A stretch of DNA of 50,221 nt from UBA1413 sp964552955 (GTDB taxonomy: Bacteria > Bacteroidota > Bacteroidia > Bacteroidales > Prolixibacteraceae): NCBI GenBank assembly GCA_964552955.1, contig CAZKIU010000024.1, positions 1 to 50,221 of the forward strand, given 5' to 3'. The translations under genes were made by a program, and so were the position numbers. The notes below the pieces were generated by a model. That model worked only from the letters and a program-made list of their open reading frames with translations, ran no database searches and was not told where the DNA came from. Numbering within the stretch: the first letter of the stretch is position 1; the number at the start of each line of letters is the position of its first letter. This document shows positions 26,340 to 34,656 of the stretch, in pieces.

Positions 26340-27388
26340 GATCGTACGGGTTTAAAGAGTCTGATTTTTCTGAGGTATTTATTCTTCCGGTCCATGATGA
26401 AGAACTCGAGGAAAAGGAGGAGGAGCCCGGCGGCGAAGAAATACTGGAATTGTTCCTCGTATTCAGAGAACTGGCGGGCCTCTATTTCGCTTTTCTGCAT
26501 GGTGTTGATTTCGTCGAAGAGTTCATCGAGGCCGACCTGGGCGGTGTTAGCCCGGATATAAAGGCCGCCGCCGGCGCTGCTGACCTTTTCGAGGGTAGCC
26601 TCATCGAGGCGGGTCATGACGACTTTGCCTTCTTTATCGCGGCGGTAATCGCCTCTGTCGCCGCTGACCACGGGGATGGGGGCACCCTGCGGGAGGCCCA
26701 TGCCGATGGTGTGGACGACGATACCCTGTTTGTGGGCTTCCTCAGCGGCCGCTACGGCATCGTCCTCATGGTTCTCCCCGTCGGTGATGATGATGATGGC
26801 TTTCCCGGGGGCCGGGTCGGGTGTAAAGGAGCGCATGGCCAGGTCGATGGCGGCACCGATGGCGGTTCCCTGTTTGGGAACGACCTGGGTGTTGACCGAG
26901 GCCAGAAAGAGCTGGGCCGAGTTGTAATCGGTGGTGATGGGCAACTGGGTATAGGCATCCCCCGCAAAGACAATCAGACCGATTTTGTCATCACGAAGTT
27001 TGCTGATCAACCGGTCGATGGCCCGCTTGGCCCGTTCGAGGCGGTTGGGTTTGATGTCTTCGGCCATCATGCTGTTAGAGACGTCGAGGGCGATGATGAT
27101 CTCCACACCCTGGCGTTTCACCTGTTTAAGGCGTGACCCGAACTGGGGCCGGGCAGCCCCTGCAATAAAAAGGGCCAGGGCCACCATCCCCAGGATGAAC
27201 TTCAGCAGGGGCCGGCCTGCCGACACACTGGGCGTGAGTTGTCTGACGATTCCGCTCTCCCCGAATTTCTTCAATGCCCTTTTACGCATGATCCTGGAGA
27301 GGATATATAGGGCGGTCAGCAGGGGGATCAGCAACATTCCCCAAAAATATTCCGGTTGGGCAAATCTGAACATTTCCATGGTGGTCAA
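26336..27388 (-). CDS. batB: BatB, VWA-domain membrane protein
   Basis: A 350-residue membrane protein. Two N-terminal membrane helices (about 17-31 and 62-77) precede a von Willebrand factor A domain (about 95-290). The MIDAS metal site DxSxS lies in ALDVSNSMMA (Asp near 102), with Thr and Asp in later loops (TDGENHEDD). A C-terminal membrane helix (about 318-335) follows. This order is that of BatA/BatB. The start may be the first ATG or the one of FRFAQPEYFW a few codons on. Overlaps batC by 4 bases. Confidence 0.92.
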   Translation of the reverse strand: MTTMEMFRFAQPEYFWGMLLIPLLTALYILSRIMRKRALKKFGESGIVRQLTPSVSAGRPLLKFILGMVALALFIAGAARPQFGSRLKQVKRQGVEIIIALDVSNSMMAEDIKPNRLERAKRAIDRLISKLRDDKIGLIVFAGDAYTQLPITTDYNSAQLFLASVNTQVVPKQGTAIGAAIDLAMRSFTPDPAPGKAIIIITDGENHEDDAVAAAEEAHKQGIVVHTIGMGLPQGAPIPVVSGDRGDYRRDKEGKVVMTRLDEATLEKVSSAGGGLYIRANTAQVGLDELFDEINTMQKSEIEARQFSEYEEQFQYFFAAGLLLLFLEFFIMDRKNKYLRKIRLFKPVRS

Positions 27389-27390
27389 TA

Positions 27391-28386
27391 TTACGGGATA
27401 TTTCTGAAGAGGGTTATTCTCAGAAAGAGACCGGCCAGCAGCAAGAGGAGGCCTGCCAGGGCAAATGGCATGAACTCTTCGGAACGGCGACTGAACTCCT
27501 TGATGTCGATTTTGGATTTCTCCAGCTGGTCAATTTCCTGGTAGATTTCGGCCAGTTTCAGGTTAGAGGTAGCCCTGAAGTACTGACCGTCGGTGATTTG
27601 GGCGATTTGCCTGAGCATTCCCTCGTCGATGCGGACTTCCATATCCTGGACCTGGGTGCCGAAGGGGGTTTGGACGGGGTAAGGGGCGGTGCCTATAGAT
27701 CCCACGCCGACGGTATAGACCCTGATGCCATAGGTCTTGGCGATTTCCGCGGCGGTGAGGGGGGCCACCTCTCCGCGGTTGTTTTCCCCGTCGGTGAGGA
27801 GAATCACCACACGGCTGATAGCCTGGCTCTCCTTGAGGCGGGCTACTGCCGTGGCCAGTCCGTTCCCAATGGCGGTACCGTCTTCGATGAGGCCGGTGCG
27901 GATATCGCCGAAGAGATTGAGCAATACGGCCCGGTCGGTGGTCAGCGGGCATTGGGTAAAGGCCTCCCCGGCAAATACCACCAGTCCCATGCGGTCATGC
28001 TCTCTCCCGGAGATGAATTCCATGGCCACCTTTTTGGCGGCTTCGAGCCGGTTGGGGGAGAAGTCCATGGCCAGCATGCTGGTGGAGATATCCAGTGCGA
28101 CCACGATGTCAATGCCCTCGGTGGTCACATTCTCCCAGCTGGTCGTGGACTGGGGCCGGGCGAGCACAACGATAAATAGGGCGATGGCAGCAAGTTGCAG
28201 CAAAAAGGGGAGATGCCGCAGGTAGTGCATCAGGGTGACGGGGGCCTTGGCCACCGCCGCCGTACCCGAAATACGGATGCTGGCGCTGTTCTTCCGGTAC
28301 CGCAGGATATACCACGCCACCATGGGAAGCAGGAGCAAAAAGAGATAAAAAAGCTCCGGGTTTTTAAATGTTATATCATCAAACAT
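27391..28386 (-). CDS. batA: BatA, VWA-domain membrane protein
   Basis: A 331-residue paralogue of BatB. Membrane helices lie at about 11-28 and 58-77, and the VWA domain follows with the MIDAS motif in ALDISTSMLA (Asp near 99) and TDGENNRGE. A C-terminal helix (about 305-325) closes the protein. It overlaps the gene before it by 8 bases: the start ATG (28384-28386) lies within that gene's last codons. The open frame extends to 28440 but the ATG at 28386 fits the family. BatA and BatB probably form a complex. Confidence 0.92.
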   Translation of the reverse strand: MFDDITFKNPELFYLFLLLLPMVAWYILRYRKNSASIRISGTAAVAKAPVTLMHYLRHLPFLLQLAAIALFIVVLARPQSTTSWENVTTEGIDIVVALDISTSMLAMDFSPNRLEAAKKVAMEFISGREHDRMGLVVFAGEAFTQCPLTTDRAVLLNLFGDIRTGLIEDGTAIGNGLATAVARLKESQAISRVVILLTDGENNRGEVAPLTAAEIAKTYGIRVYTVGVGSIGTAPYPVQTPFGTQVQDMEVRIDEGMLRQIAQITDGQYFRATSNLKLAEIYQEIDQLEKSKIDIKEFSRRSEEFMPFALAGLLLLLAGLFLRITLFRNIP

Positions 28387-29446
28387 GGCTGATCTGATTT
28401 GAAGGTTCACCGCTGGCCAGACCGCTCCCCTGGTCGTCACCGCTCTCCCGGTCCGGGTTCTCCTTGTCCGGGTTCTCCTTGTCCGGGCCTCCCGGTTTTA
28501 TTATTTCTTCGGGCTTGGTCTCATTGACGAAGAAGTAGGCGTTGACCAACACCAGGTTGTGGTCGTCGGGCAATGGCTGGTATTTGGCAAATTTCACCAG
28601 GTCGGCCAGCGGAAGGATATGGTGCAAATAGCCGGAAGATTTTTCCGGGAGGAGTCCCTTACGGGCGGCAAAGCTCCCCAGGATTTCGGCGGTCGTCTGT
28701 TCCGGGGCAGGAATCCCGAACCGCTCCTGGATGTAAGTGCGCAATACATCGGTCACCTCACTGTAATAGGCTTTGACCTTCTCTTTCTGCCACAGTTTCT
28801 CCTCTTTGATTCTATCCAGTTCTCTCAAGGCTACCACATGGGCGGGTTCTTTGGGCTTGACCGGCAGGGTAAAGAGGGGAAGGTTCTTTTTCTTCCTTTT
28901 CAGGGAATAAAGGATCAGAAAGAGCAGGGCACCGGCCAGGAGAATCCCCATCATGTAAGGGGTGACCTCTTTAAGGGTCAGGGGGGCGTCGTAGGGCATC
29001 TTGACATCGGTCGGTCCGCGGGTGGTATCGACGGGGAGGGTAAGGACTTTCAGAATCAGTTCGTTGGTGAAGATGGAGTCGAGGTGGTCACTCCTCTGCA
29101 CGTCGAAGCGAATGGGGGCAATCCGGTACTCCCCGCTGTCGAAACAGGTGACTCTGAAGGTCTGAACCAGCTTCAGGCTTTGATCGTTGAGGAGGATGGT
29201 GTCGATGGCCGAACGTTCCATGACTTCGATTTTGCCGGCCAGGGTATCGGGCACCCGGGCAAATTCCATCTCCAGGGATTTGGGTTTTTCGAGTTCCAGC
29301 ACCAGTTGGATCTGGTCGCCGATAAGCATCTGGGTGGAGTCGAGTCGTGCCACGGCTTTGACGGGTTGCGCCTTCACGCCGGCCCCTCCGGAGAAAAGCC
29401 AGAGCGCTGTCGCCAATACAACGGTTTTTATCAGGATGTTTCTCAC
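28379..29446 (-). CDS. Bat-operon membrane protein, BatD-like fold (hypothetical)
   Basis: A 355-residue protein with a signal peptide (about 1-26), a beta-rich exported domain (about 28-155, RLDSTQMLIGDQIQLVLELE), one membrane helix (about 168-185) and a cytoplasmic helical domain (about 205-320, with YYSEVTDVLRTYIQERFGI). The C-terminal tail is a Pro/Glu/Asp-rich repeat (PDKENPDKENPDRESGDD). This is the intermediate gene of Bacteroidetes Bat operons, which is often annotated as hypothetical. Its start overlaps the end of the DUF58 gene by 4 bases. Confidence 0.8.
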   Translation of the reverse strand: MRNILIKTVVLATALWLFSGGAGVKAQPVKAVARLDSTQMLIGDQIQLVLELEKPKSLEMEFARVPDTLAGKIEVMERSAIDTILLNDQSLKLVQTFRVTCFDSGEYRIAPIRFDVQRSDHLDSIFTNELILKVLTLPVDTTRGPTDVKMPYDAPLTLKEVTPYMMGILLAGALLFLILYSLKRKKKNLPLFTLPVKPKEPAHVVALRELDRIKEEKLWQKEKVKAYYSEVTDVLRTYIQERFGIPAPEQTTAEILGSFAARKGLLPEKSSGYLHHILPLADLVKFAKYQPLPDDHNLVLVNAYFFVNETKPEEIIKPGGPDKENPDKENPDRESGDDQGSGLASGEPSNQISHV

Positions 29447-30324
29447 TTTCGGGCCTCCCTTTTCTTGAACAGGTTCATCAATGCTCTCACATAATCTTCA
29501 CGGGTATTGATCCAGGCGGCATCGACCCCACAACGGGTGAAGATCCCCCTGAGCCGGCCGGACTGGCTGATCCACCAGTCCCGGTAAATCTTCCGGGTAG
29601 AAGCATCGCTGCTGTTGATCCAGAAATATTTGCCGGTCTCGGCATCCTTGAGCTTGACCATCCCGATGGGCGGCAGTTCTTCTTCCCGCTCATCAAAGAC
29701 CCGGATGGCCACCACATCGTGCTTGTTGTTGGCTACCGACAGGGCTCTTTCCAGATCAGGATGCTCATCGATGAAGTCGGAAATGACAAAGACCGTGCAC
29801 TTCTTCTTGATGGCATTGGTGAGATAGCGCAATGCCTCCGGAATGTTGGTCCCCCTGCTTTGCGGACGGAATTCAATCAACTCCCTTATGATGCGCAGAA
29901 TGTGGGACCGCCCTTTCTTCGGGGGGATGAACTTTTCAATGGTGTCGGAGAAAAAGATCACTCCGGTCTTGTCATTGTTCTGGATGGCGCTGAAGGCCAG
30001 AATCGCCCCCACCTCGGTGATGATGTTCTTCTTGAGTTTCTGAAAGGTGCCGAAATCATGGGAGCCGCTGACATCAATCAGCAGCATCACGGTAAGCTCC
30101 CGCTCTTCCTCGAAGACCTTCACAAAGGGGTGATTATAGCGGGCCGTCACATTCCAGTCTATATTGCGGATATCATCGCCAAACTGGTACTCCCTGACCT
30201 CCGCAAAGGCCATACCCCTCCCCTTGAAGGCACTATGGTACTCCCCGGCAAAAATGTTGCGTGTCAATCCACGCGTCTTTATCTCTATCTGCCTTACCCT
30301 TTTTAACAGGTCGGTGGTTTCCAT
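29443..30324 (-). CDS. DUF58-domain protein
   Basis: A 293-residue cytoplasmic protein with the DUF58 signature, FKGRGMAFAEVREYQFGDDIRNIDWNVTAR (partial: FAEVREYQFGDDIRNIDWN, about 36-54), and a VWA-like stretch LLIDVSGSHDFGT (about 82-94). DUF58 proteins are partners of MoxR ATPases. The gene is complete: the ATG at 30324 precedes the N-gap, and the end overlaps the next gene by 4 bases. It should lie directly after moxR in an unbroken chromosome. Confidence 0.9.
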   Translation of the reverse strand: METTDLLKRVRQIEIKTRGLTRNIFAGEYHSAFKGRGMAFAEVREYQFGDDIRNIDWNVTARYNHPFVKVFEEERELTVMLLIDVSGSHDFGTFQKLKKNIITEVGAILAFSAIQNNDKTGVIFFSDTIEKFIPPKKGRSHILRIIRELIEFRPQSRGTNIPEALRYLTNAIKKKCTVFVISDFIDEHPDLERALSVANNKHDVVAIRVFDEREEELPPIGMVKLKDAETGKYFWINSSDASTRKIYRDWWISQSGRLRGIFTRCGVDAAWINTREDYVRALMNLFKKREARK

Positions 30325-30348
30325 GAAAAGAATCTTAAATCTTAAATC

Positions 30349-30448
30349 NNNNNNNNNNNNNNNNNNNNNNNNNNNNNNNNNNNNNNNNNNNNNNNNNNNN
30401 NNNNNNNNNNNNNNNNNNNNNNNNNNNNNNNNNNNNNNNNNNNNNNNN
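30349..30448. other. Scaffold gap of 100 Ns
   Basis: Exactly 100 Ns fill 30349-30448. Such a round number usually marks a gap of unknown size. It lies between the DUF58 gene start and the moxR stop codon. The flanking genes are complete on both sides and in the expected order, so the missing piece is probably short and without a gene, but this cannot be shown from the sequence. Confidence 0.98.
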
Positions 30449-30461
30449 GTTTGACGGCGGC

Positions 30462-31457
30462 CTAGGGGACCTCGATGGTGTTGAGGATGTCGGTGATGAT
30501 TTCCTCGGAAGTGACGTTGTTGGCTTCGGCTTCGTAACTGAGACCGATGCGGTGGCGCACCACGTCGGGGCAGACCGCGCGGACATCCTCGGGGATGACA
30601 TAGCCCCGCCGTTTAATAAAGGCGTAAGCCTTGGCGGCCTGGGCCAGGCTGATACTGGCACGGGGTGAGGCTCCCCAGGTGATCATATCACGGTATTTCT
30701 CCAGTTTGTACTCTCCCGGTTCGCGGGTAGCAAAGACGATATCCACGATATATTTCTGAATTTTCTCATCGATGTAGACCTCCTTGACGACCTCACGGGC
30801 TTTTATAATATCGGCAGGTTTCATGATAGTGGCCGTCTCCGGAAAGGTCTTCAGCAGGTTCTGCTGGATGATCACTCTTTCCTCCTCTTTCTTCGGATAG
30901 TGGATGACCACTTTCAGCATGAAACGGTCGACCTGGGCTTCGGGCAGGGGATAGGTCCCTTCCTGCTCGATGGGGTTTTGGGTGGCCATGACCAGAAAAG
31001 GCTTATCCAACGGATAGGTCTGATCGCCGATGGTGATCTGCCGCTCCTGCATGGCTTCGAGCAGGGCCGATTGTACCTTGGCGGGGGCCCTGTTGATTTC
31101 GTCAGCCAGGATGAAGTTGGCGAAGATGGGGCCCTTCCTGACCGAGAACTCCTCTCTCTTCTGACTGTAAATCATGGTGCCGATCAAGTCGGCAGGGAGC
31201 AGGTCGGGTGTGAACTGAACCCGGGCAAATTTGGCATCGATCGTGTGGGCCAGCGATTTGATGGCCAGCGTCTTGGCCAACCCAGGTACCCCCTCCAGAA
31301 GGATATGCCCGTCGGAAAGCAAACCGATCAGGAGACTCTCGACCAGGTGCTTCTGCCCAACAATCACCTTGTTCATTTCCAGGGAGATGAGATCTACAAA
31401 GGCACTTTCACGCTGAATGCGCTCATTCAATTCGCGAATATCAATAGACTGATTCAT
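30462..31457 (-). CDS. moxR: MoxR-family AAA ATPase
   Basis: A 331-residue AAA+ ATPase that probably acts as a chaperone on VWA-domain proteins such as BatA and BatB. It has Walker A (EGVPGLAKTLAIKSLA, about 55-70), Walker B and the family motif DEINRAPAKVQSALLEAMQE (about 117-136), sensor 1 (ATQNPIEQEGTYPLPEAQ) and the C-terminal helical lid. It is the first gene of the Bat operon, and a weak -7-like box (TATTTTCG, 31499-31506) lies upstream. The 3' end is complete despite the gap 13 bases away. Confidence 0.95.
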   Translation of the reverse strand: MNQSIDIRELNERIQRESAFVDLISLEMNKVIVGQKHLVESLLIGLLSDGHILLEGVPGLAKTLAIKSLAHTIDAKFARVQFTPDLLPADLIGTMIYSQKREEFSVRKGPIFANFILADEINRAPAKVQSALLEAMQERQITIGDQTYPLDKPFLVMATQNPIEQEGTYPLPEAQVDRFMLKVVIHYPKKEEERVIIQQNLLKTFPETATIMKPADIIKAREVVKEVYIDEKIQKYIVDIVFATREPGEYKLEKYRDMITWGASPRASISLAQAAKAYAFIKRRGYVIPEDVRAVCPDVVRHRIGLSYEAEANNVTSEEIITDILNTIEVP

Positions 31458-31550
31458 ATGGAAAAATTTAATTCAGATTCATTTTGATTCAAAGGCCACG
31501 AAAATAGGAGATTGCTATTTAAAAAAGGGTATAATTTTGTTAAAAAAAAT

Positions 31551-31580
31551 AAAACCAGGTCCTTTGGTAAGGACCTGGTT
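31551..31580 (-). terminator. Intrinsic terminator after hsp20
   Basis: A perfect 12-bp stem (31553-31564 with 31569-31580) has a 4-nt loop and, on the minus strand, a T-rich run interrupted by one A. It lies 11 bases after the hsp20 stop codon. Confidence 0.9.
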
Positions 31581-31591
31581 ATAAAGGGAGA

Positions 31592-32035
31592 TCACCTGAT
31601 TTCGATTTCGCGGGCCGGTTTCGGCTTCACTTCCTCCTTCTTGGGAAGATGGACGCACAGAATGCCATCGCAATAGCGGGCCGTAATCTGGTCGCCTTCC
31701 ACCAGGTTTTCCGGTACCGTGAAACTCCGCTGGAACGACTGGTAGCTGAACTCGCGGCGGGTGAAGCGTCCCTTCTCCTCTTCCTTTTTCTCCTCTTTCT
31801 TCTCAGAAGAGATGGTCAGCAGGTTGTTTTCGAGGTTCACCTTAAAATCACCCTTTGACATGCCAGGTGCGGCCACCTCGATTTCAAAGGCCTCATCGGT
31901 CTCCTTCACATTAATGGCCGGCAGGGTGGTGTCGGTACTCGAAAAATTCGAGGTTCCCCAATCCATCAGGTCACGGGATAAAAAATTGTCCCAGAACGAT
32001 GGAAGATACGCATTGGTTCTTTTTAACAGTGTCAT
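31592..32035 (-). CDS. Small heat-shock protein, Hsp20/alpha-crystallin family
   Basis: A 147-residue chaperone that holds unfolding proteins. The alpha-crystallin domain covers about 42-135, with VAAPGMSKGDFKVNLENN (about 54-71) and a C-terminal conserved region (ATAR-CDGILCVHLPKKE). The middle includes a Lys/Glu-rich loop (SSEKKEEKKEEEKGRF). The gene stands alone, with a strong terminator behind it. The start ATG at 32035 has an AGGAGG 8 bases before it, which is unusual in this genome. Confidence 0.93.
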   Translation of the reverse strand: MTLLKRTNAYLPSFWDNFLSRDLMDWGTSNFSSTDTTLPAINVKETDEAFEIEVAAPGMSKGDFKVNLENNLLTISSEKKEEKKEEEKGRFTRREFSYQSFQRSFTVPENLVEGDQITARYCDGILCVHLPKKEEVKPKPAREIEIR

Positions 32036-32040
32036 GGCTT

Positions 32041-32066
32041 AATCCTCCTAACATTTTAATGTTAAA
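32041..32066 (-). promoter_or_regulatory. hsp20 5' leader: strong SD and adjacent hairpin
   Basis: On the minus strand, TAACAT-TAAA-ATGTTA (a perfect 6-bp stem) is followed directly by GGAGG and then, 8 bases on, the ATG. AGGAGG is a strong Shine-Dalgarno, while most genes here have none. The palindrome AACATTTTAATGTT (32050-32063) may also be an operator. A role in heat control is only inferred. Confidence 0.5.
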
Positions 32067-32311
32067 CGTTCTCTGTAATTCTTATTGTTTCCGTGCTTAT
32101 CAGGGCAAATTCAGTACCATTCAGAAACCATTTATGGTGCTATTCTGGATTTACGGACTGTAAATCAGTGTTTAAGGCCAATCAGGACCGGTTCGTGGGG
32201 GCCTCTTTTTAAAAAGACCGGTGTCAATATGTCCTGTTTTTGGTGAAAAATTGACAGAATAGCAGTCAAAATGGAAGGATTTTGTAATTTCGTCGGTGAA
32301 GGAGGAGCGAT

Positions 32312-33064
32312 ATGCAGCGGTACATGGTGGAGTTACGGTTCCGGGGAACGCACTATTTCGGGTGGCAGGTTCAGCCCGGTCAGATTTCAGTACAGGAGGT
32401 ACTGGAGAAGAGTTTGTCGTTGTTTTTGCGGCAGCCGGTGGCCGTAACCGGTGCAGGGCGGACCGACACGGGAGTGCATGCCTCCAATTTTGTGGCCCAT
32501 TTTGATGCCGGGGAACTCCCTTTTTCTCAGGGCGATGTGGTCTACAAACTCAATCGCTTTTTGCCTGAAGATATCTCCCTGATCTCCATCAAACCTGTAT
32601 CTGCTGATTTTCATGCCCGGTTCAGCGCTATTTCACGGACCTACCGTTACTGTCTGAGCCTGGTCAAGGACCCTTTCACCAATGATACTGCCTGGTATTA
32701 TCCCTGGCCGCTTGATGTGGAGCGGATGAATACGGCAGCCGCCCTTTTGTTGCAACACCGTGATTTCACGAGTTTCAGCAAGCTGCATACCGACGTGAAA
32801 ACCAACCTTTGTCATATTACGGATGCCCGGTGGGACAGGGAAGGAACCCAGCTGGTTTTTACCGTTACGGCCGACCGTTTTTTACGGAATATGGTCAGGG
32901 CCATTGTGGGTACCCTGCTGGAGGTGGGCCGGGGCAAGCTGACCGCCGAAGGTTTTGAAGAGGTCATCCTGAAAAAGGACCGCTGTGCCGCGGGCACCAG
33001 CGTGCCTCCCCACGGCCTGTTCCTGGCTGATATCCGTTACCCGGAACACTTCATTCGGGGTTAG
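32312..33064 (+). CDS. truA: tRNA pseudouridine synthase A
   Basis: TruA makes pseudouridine at positions 38-40 of the tRNA anticodon loop. The 250-residue protein starts with YMVELRFRGTHYFGWQVQPG and has the catalytic Asp in GRTDTGVHA (Asp 52, matching Asp 60 of E. coli). Later conserved parts are FHARFSAISRTYRY (about 100-113) and RFLRNMVRAIVGTLLEVGRGK (quoted in part: FLRNMVRAIVGTLLEVG). An AGGAGG lies 6 bases before the ATG, which is another strong SD. Length is normal. Confidence 0.97.
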   Translation: MQRYMVELRFRGTHYFGWQVQPGQISVQEVLEKSLSLFLRQPVAVTGAGRTDTGVHASNFVAHFDAGELPFSQGDVVYKLNRFLPEDISLISIKPVSADFHARFSAISRTYRYCLSLVKDPFTNDTAWYYPWPLDVERMNTAAALLLQHRDFTSFSKLHTDVKTNLCHITDARWDREGTQLVFTVTADRFLRNMVRAIVGTLLEVGRGKLTAEGFEEVILKKDRCAAGTSVPPHGLFLADIRYPEHFIRG

Positions 33065-33232
33065 AGCTTTTTTCTGGCGGTGTGCTCCATGTCCCGGATT
33101 CTCCTATCCTGCAGTATACGGCCCACAGGGTACTTTGGCCAGGCAATGCCCAGTAATCAAAATCTGTGGGTTACAAATGCCTGCAGACCCATTTTTCAAG
33201 GCATCTTAGTGAGGTTCATTGAGGTGATTCTC

Positions 33233-33240
33233 TATTTTTG
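33233..33240 (+). promoter_or_regulatory. -7 box for the mobA-like gene
   Basis: TATTTTTG, a perfect consensus, ends 17 bases before the ATG at 33258. It overlaps the upstream GTG at 33240 and thus rules that start out. Confidence 0.6.
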
Positions 33241-33257
33241 TGGATTCATCCATTCAC

Positions 33258-33890
33258 ATGGAAAAAGCTGTTACCGGAATTATTTTAGGTGGGGGAGAGG
33301 GGCGCCGCATGGGGATGCGCAAGCCTGGGGTGCTGCTGAATGGCAAGCCGCTGATCGGTCATGCCTATGATATTCTTAGTCAGATGACCGACACCCTTCT
33401 CCTGAGCAATGGCAATGGCCAGCCTGAATGGGAGGGGACTCTTCCTGTCGGCGATATTTTTCCAGGCTGTGGACCGGCCGGAGGGATCTATTCGGCCCTT
33501 TCGCAGTCGCGGAGTGATCTTAATGTGCTCCTCTCCTGCGACATGCCCTTTGTGACGGTGGAACTTTTGCAGGTGCTGCTGGACGAGGCGGTGAGAAGTG
33601 ACGCAGCGGTGACCCTGCCCGTCGACGAAAAGGGCTTCCCGCAGCCCCTGTGTGCCATATACAGAAAAAGTTTCCTGCCTTTTCTGGAAACCGCACTCTC
33701 TGAGAAAAAGCTGAAGCTGGTCAGGATCATTGAAGCGGCCAGCTCCCGGGAGTTGCCCATTGTTCCGGGGCACCCCTGTTATTCTCCCTGGCTCTTCCGG
33801 AATATCAACACCCCTGAAGAACTGCGGGAGGCCGAACAGAGGTTCCGTGAACAGAATATCAAAGGATCGGCTGGCCATTCGCCTGCCTGA
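33258..33890 (+). CDS. mobA: Molybdenum cofactor guanylyltransferase (MobA-like)
   Basis: A 210-residue nucleotidyltransferase that probably joins GMP to molybdopterin. It has the N-terminal GGGEGRRMG (about 10-18), the LNGKPLIGHAYD region (about 24-35) and SCDMPFVT (about 94-101) with the metal-binding Asp. The C-terminal NTPEELREAE is typical of the family. GTG at 33240 would lie in the promoter, so the ATG at 33258 is chosen. No other molybdopterin gene is in the window. Closely related nucleotidyltransferases cannot be excluded. Confidence 0.85.
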   Translation: MEKAVTGIILGGGEGRRMGMRKPGVLLNGKPLIGHAYDILSQMTDTLLLSNGNGQPEWEGTLPVGDIFPGCGPAGGIYSALSQSRSDLNVLLSCDMPFVTVELLQVLLDEAVRSDAAVTLPVDEKGFPQPLCAIYRKSFLPFLETALSEKKLKLVRIIEAASSRELPIVPGHPCYSPWLFRNINTPEELREAEQRFREQNIKGSAGHSPA

Positions 33891-33925
33891 GGCTTGAGGG
33901 CGTGGTGAACCACATGTGCCGGAAA

Positions 33926-34024
33926 CCCTCATGCCGGTGAAGGATCGGTGAGCCCGCCGGGATACTGGAGCGCGTCGGTGAAAAAGAGTAACGGGAGCCC
34001 TCCTGCCGGTGAAGGAGCGGTGAG
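33926..34024. repeat. Two 27-bp direct repeats after the mobA-like gene
   Basis: Near-identical 27-base copies start at 33926 and 33998, 72 bases apart, with about 2 mismatches. Each has complementary ends (CTC(A/C)..CCG with CGG..GAG), so each could fold into a short stem. There is no open frame in the stretch. No repeat family is recognised. Confidence 0.7.
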
Positions 34025-34050
34025 GGGCGAAAGTTTTACGATATCTATTA

Positions 34051-34078
34051 CAAAAAAAACGAGCCTCTGTCGAGGCTC
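34051..34078 (-). terminator. Intrinsic terminator of the tRNA-Ser/tRNA-Pro unit
   Basis: A perfect 7-bp stem (34061-34067 with 34072-34078), a 4-nt loop and eight Ts on the minus strand (34052-34059). It follows the tRNA-Pro gene by about 20 bases. Confidence 0.9.
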
Positions 34079-34098
34079 TGTAACTTGTTGATTTTCAG

Positions 34099-34173
34099 TC
34101 GGGGCGAAAGGATTCGAACCTTCGACCCCCTGCTCCCAAAGCAGGTGCGCTAGCCGGACTGCGCCACGCCCCG
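34099..34173 (-). tRNA. tRNA-Pro(TGG)
   Basis: The minus strand folds as a complete tRNA: acceptor stem CGGGGCG with CGCCCCG, the anticodon stem CCTGC/GCAGG around loop TTTGGGA (anticodon TGG) and a GTTCGAAT-type T loop. A discriminator A follows and no CCA is encoded. It follows tRNA-Ser on the same transcript and ends at the terminator of 34051-34078. Confidence 0.95.
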
Positions 34174-34226
34174 AAAAAGAATGGATGGTGACAGTTGATT
34201 TCCGGAAGACCCGGTTTTTCAAAGGA

Positions 34227-34314
<88 letters not shown>

Positions 34315-34377
34315 AGATCCACATTCCCCGCGGCTGTTTCCGGGGAACGGCGGGGAACCCCCGCTGAAATGTGGCTG

Positions 34378-34385
34378 CAAATATA
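34378..34385 (-). promoter_or_regulatory. -7 box for the tRNA-Ser/tRNA-Pro unit
   Basis: On the minus strand this reads TATATTTG. It is the only perfect consensus between the tRNAs and the divergent sugar-dehydrogenase gene. Confidence 0.55.
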
Positions 34386-34578
34386 AGGCTTATTTCTCCT
34401 TTTCAAAATATTCAGAAGGGATTTTTGCTGATCTGCGGCAACAGGTGGGTTGGATGCCGGTGAAAGCAGGAAAACCCCCTCAGTTAAAAACCATGACTTC
34501 TGGCTGCCAGCCAGCATGGAATGGGTTAACCGGGTTCAATTTGACAGGGAGAGTGAACCGCTTAACAGAAAAATAGCT

Positions 34579-34586
34579 TATTTTTG
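34579..34586 (+). promoter_or_regulatory. -7 box for the polysaccharide cassette
   Basis: TATTTTTG, a perfect consensus, ends 70 bases before the ATG at 34657, leaving a leader of about 60 bases. It is long for this genome, which may be relevant to UpxY-type control. Confidence 0.55.
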
Positions 34587-34656
34587 TGCTGAGCCGGATA
34601 TAGACCCCTACTGCTAAAAGGATCAGGACGGTTTTATGATTATTTATCAGAATGTT

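Noticed and set aside
25704..26561. Long plus-strand ORF (285 aa) with a LILVLILILI repeat
   Set aside because: It is the antisense shadow of the batC NKDQ repeats and the batB end. The hydrophobic repeat is the complement of the 12-bp array.
28559..29494. 311-aa plus-strand ORF
   Set aside because: It is antisense to the Bat-operon membrane protein and has no signal or motif of its own.
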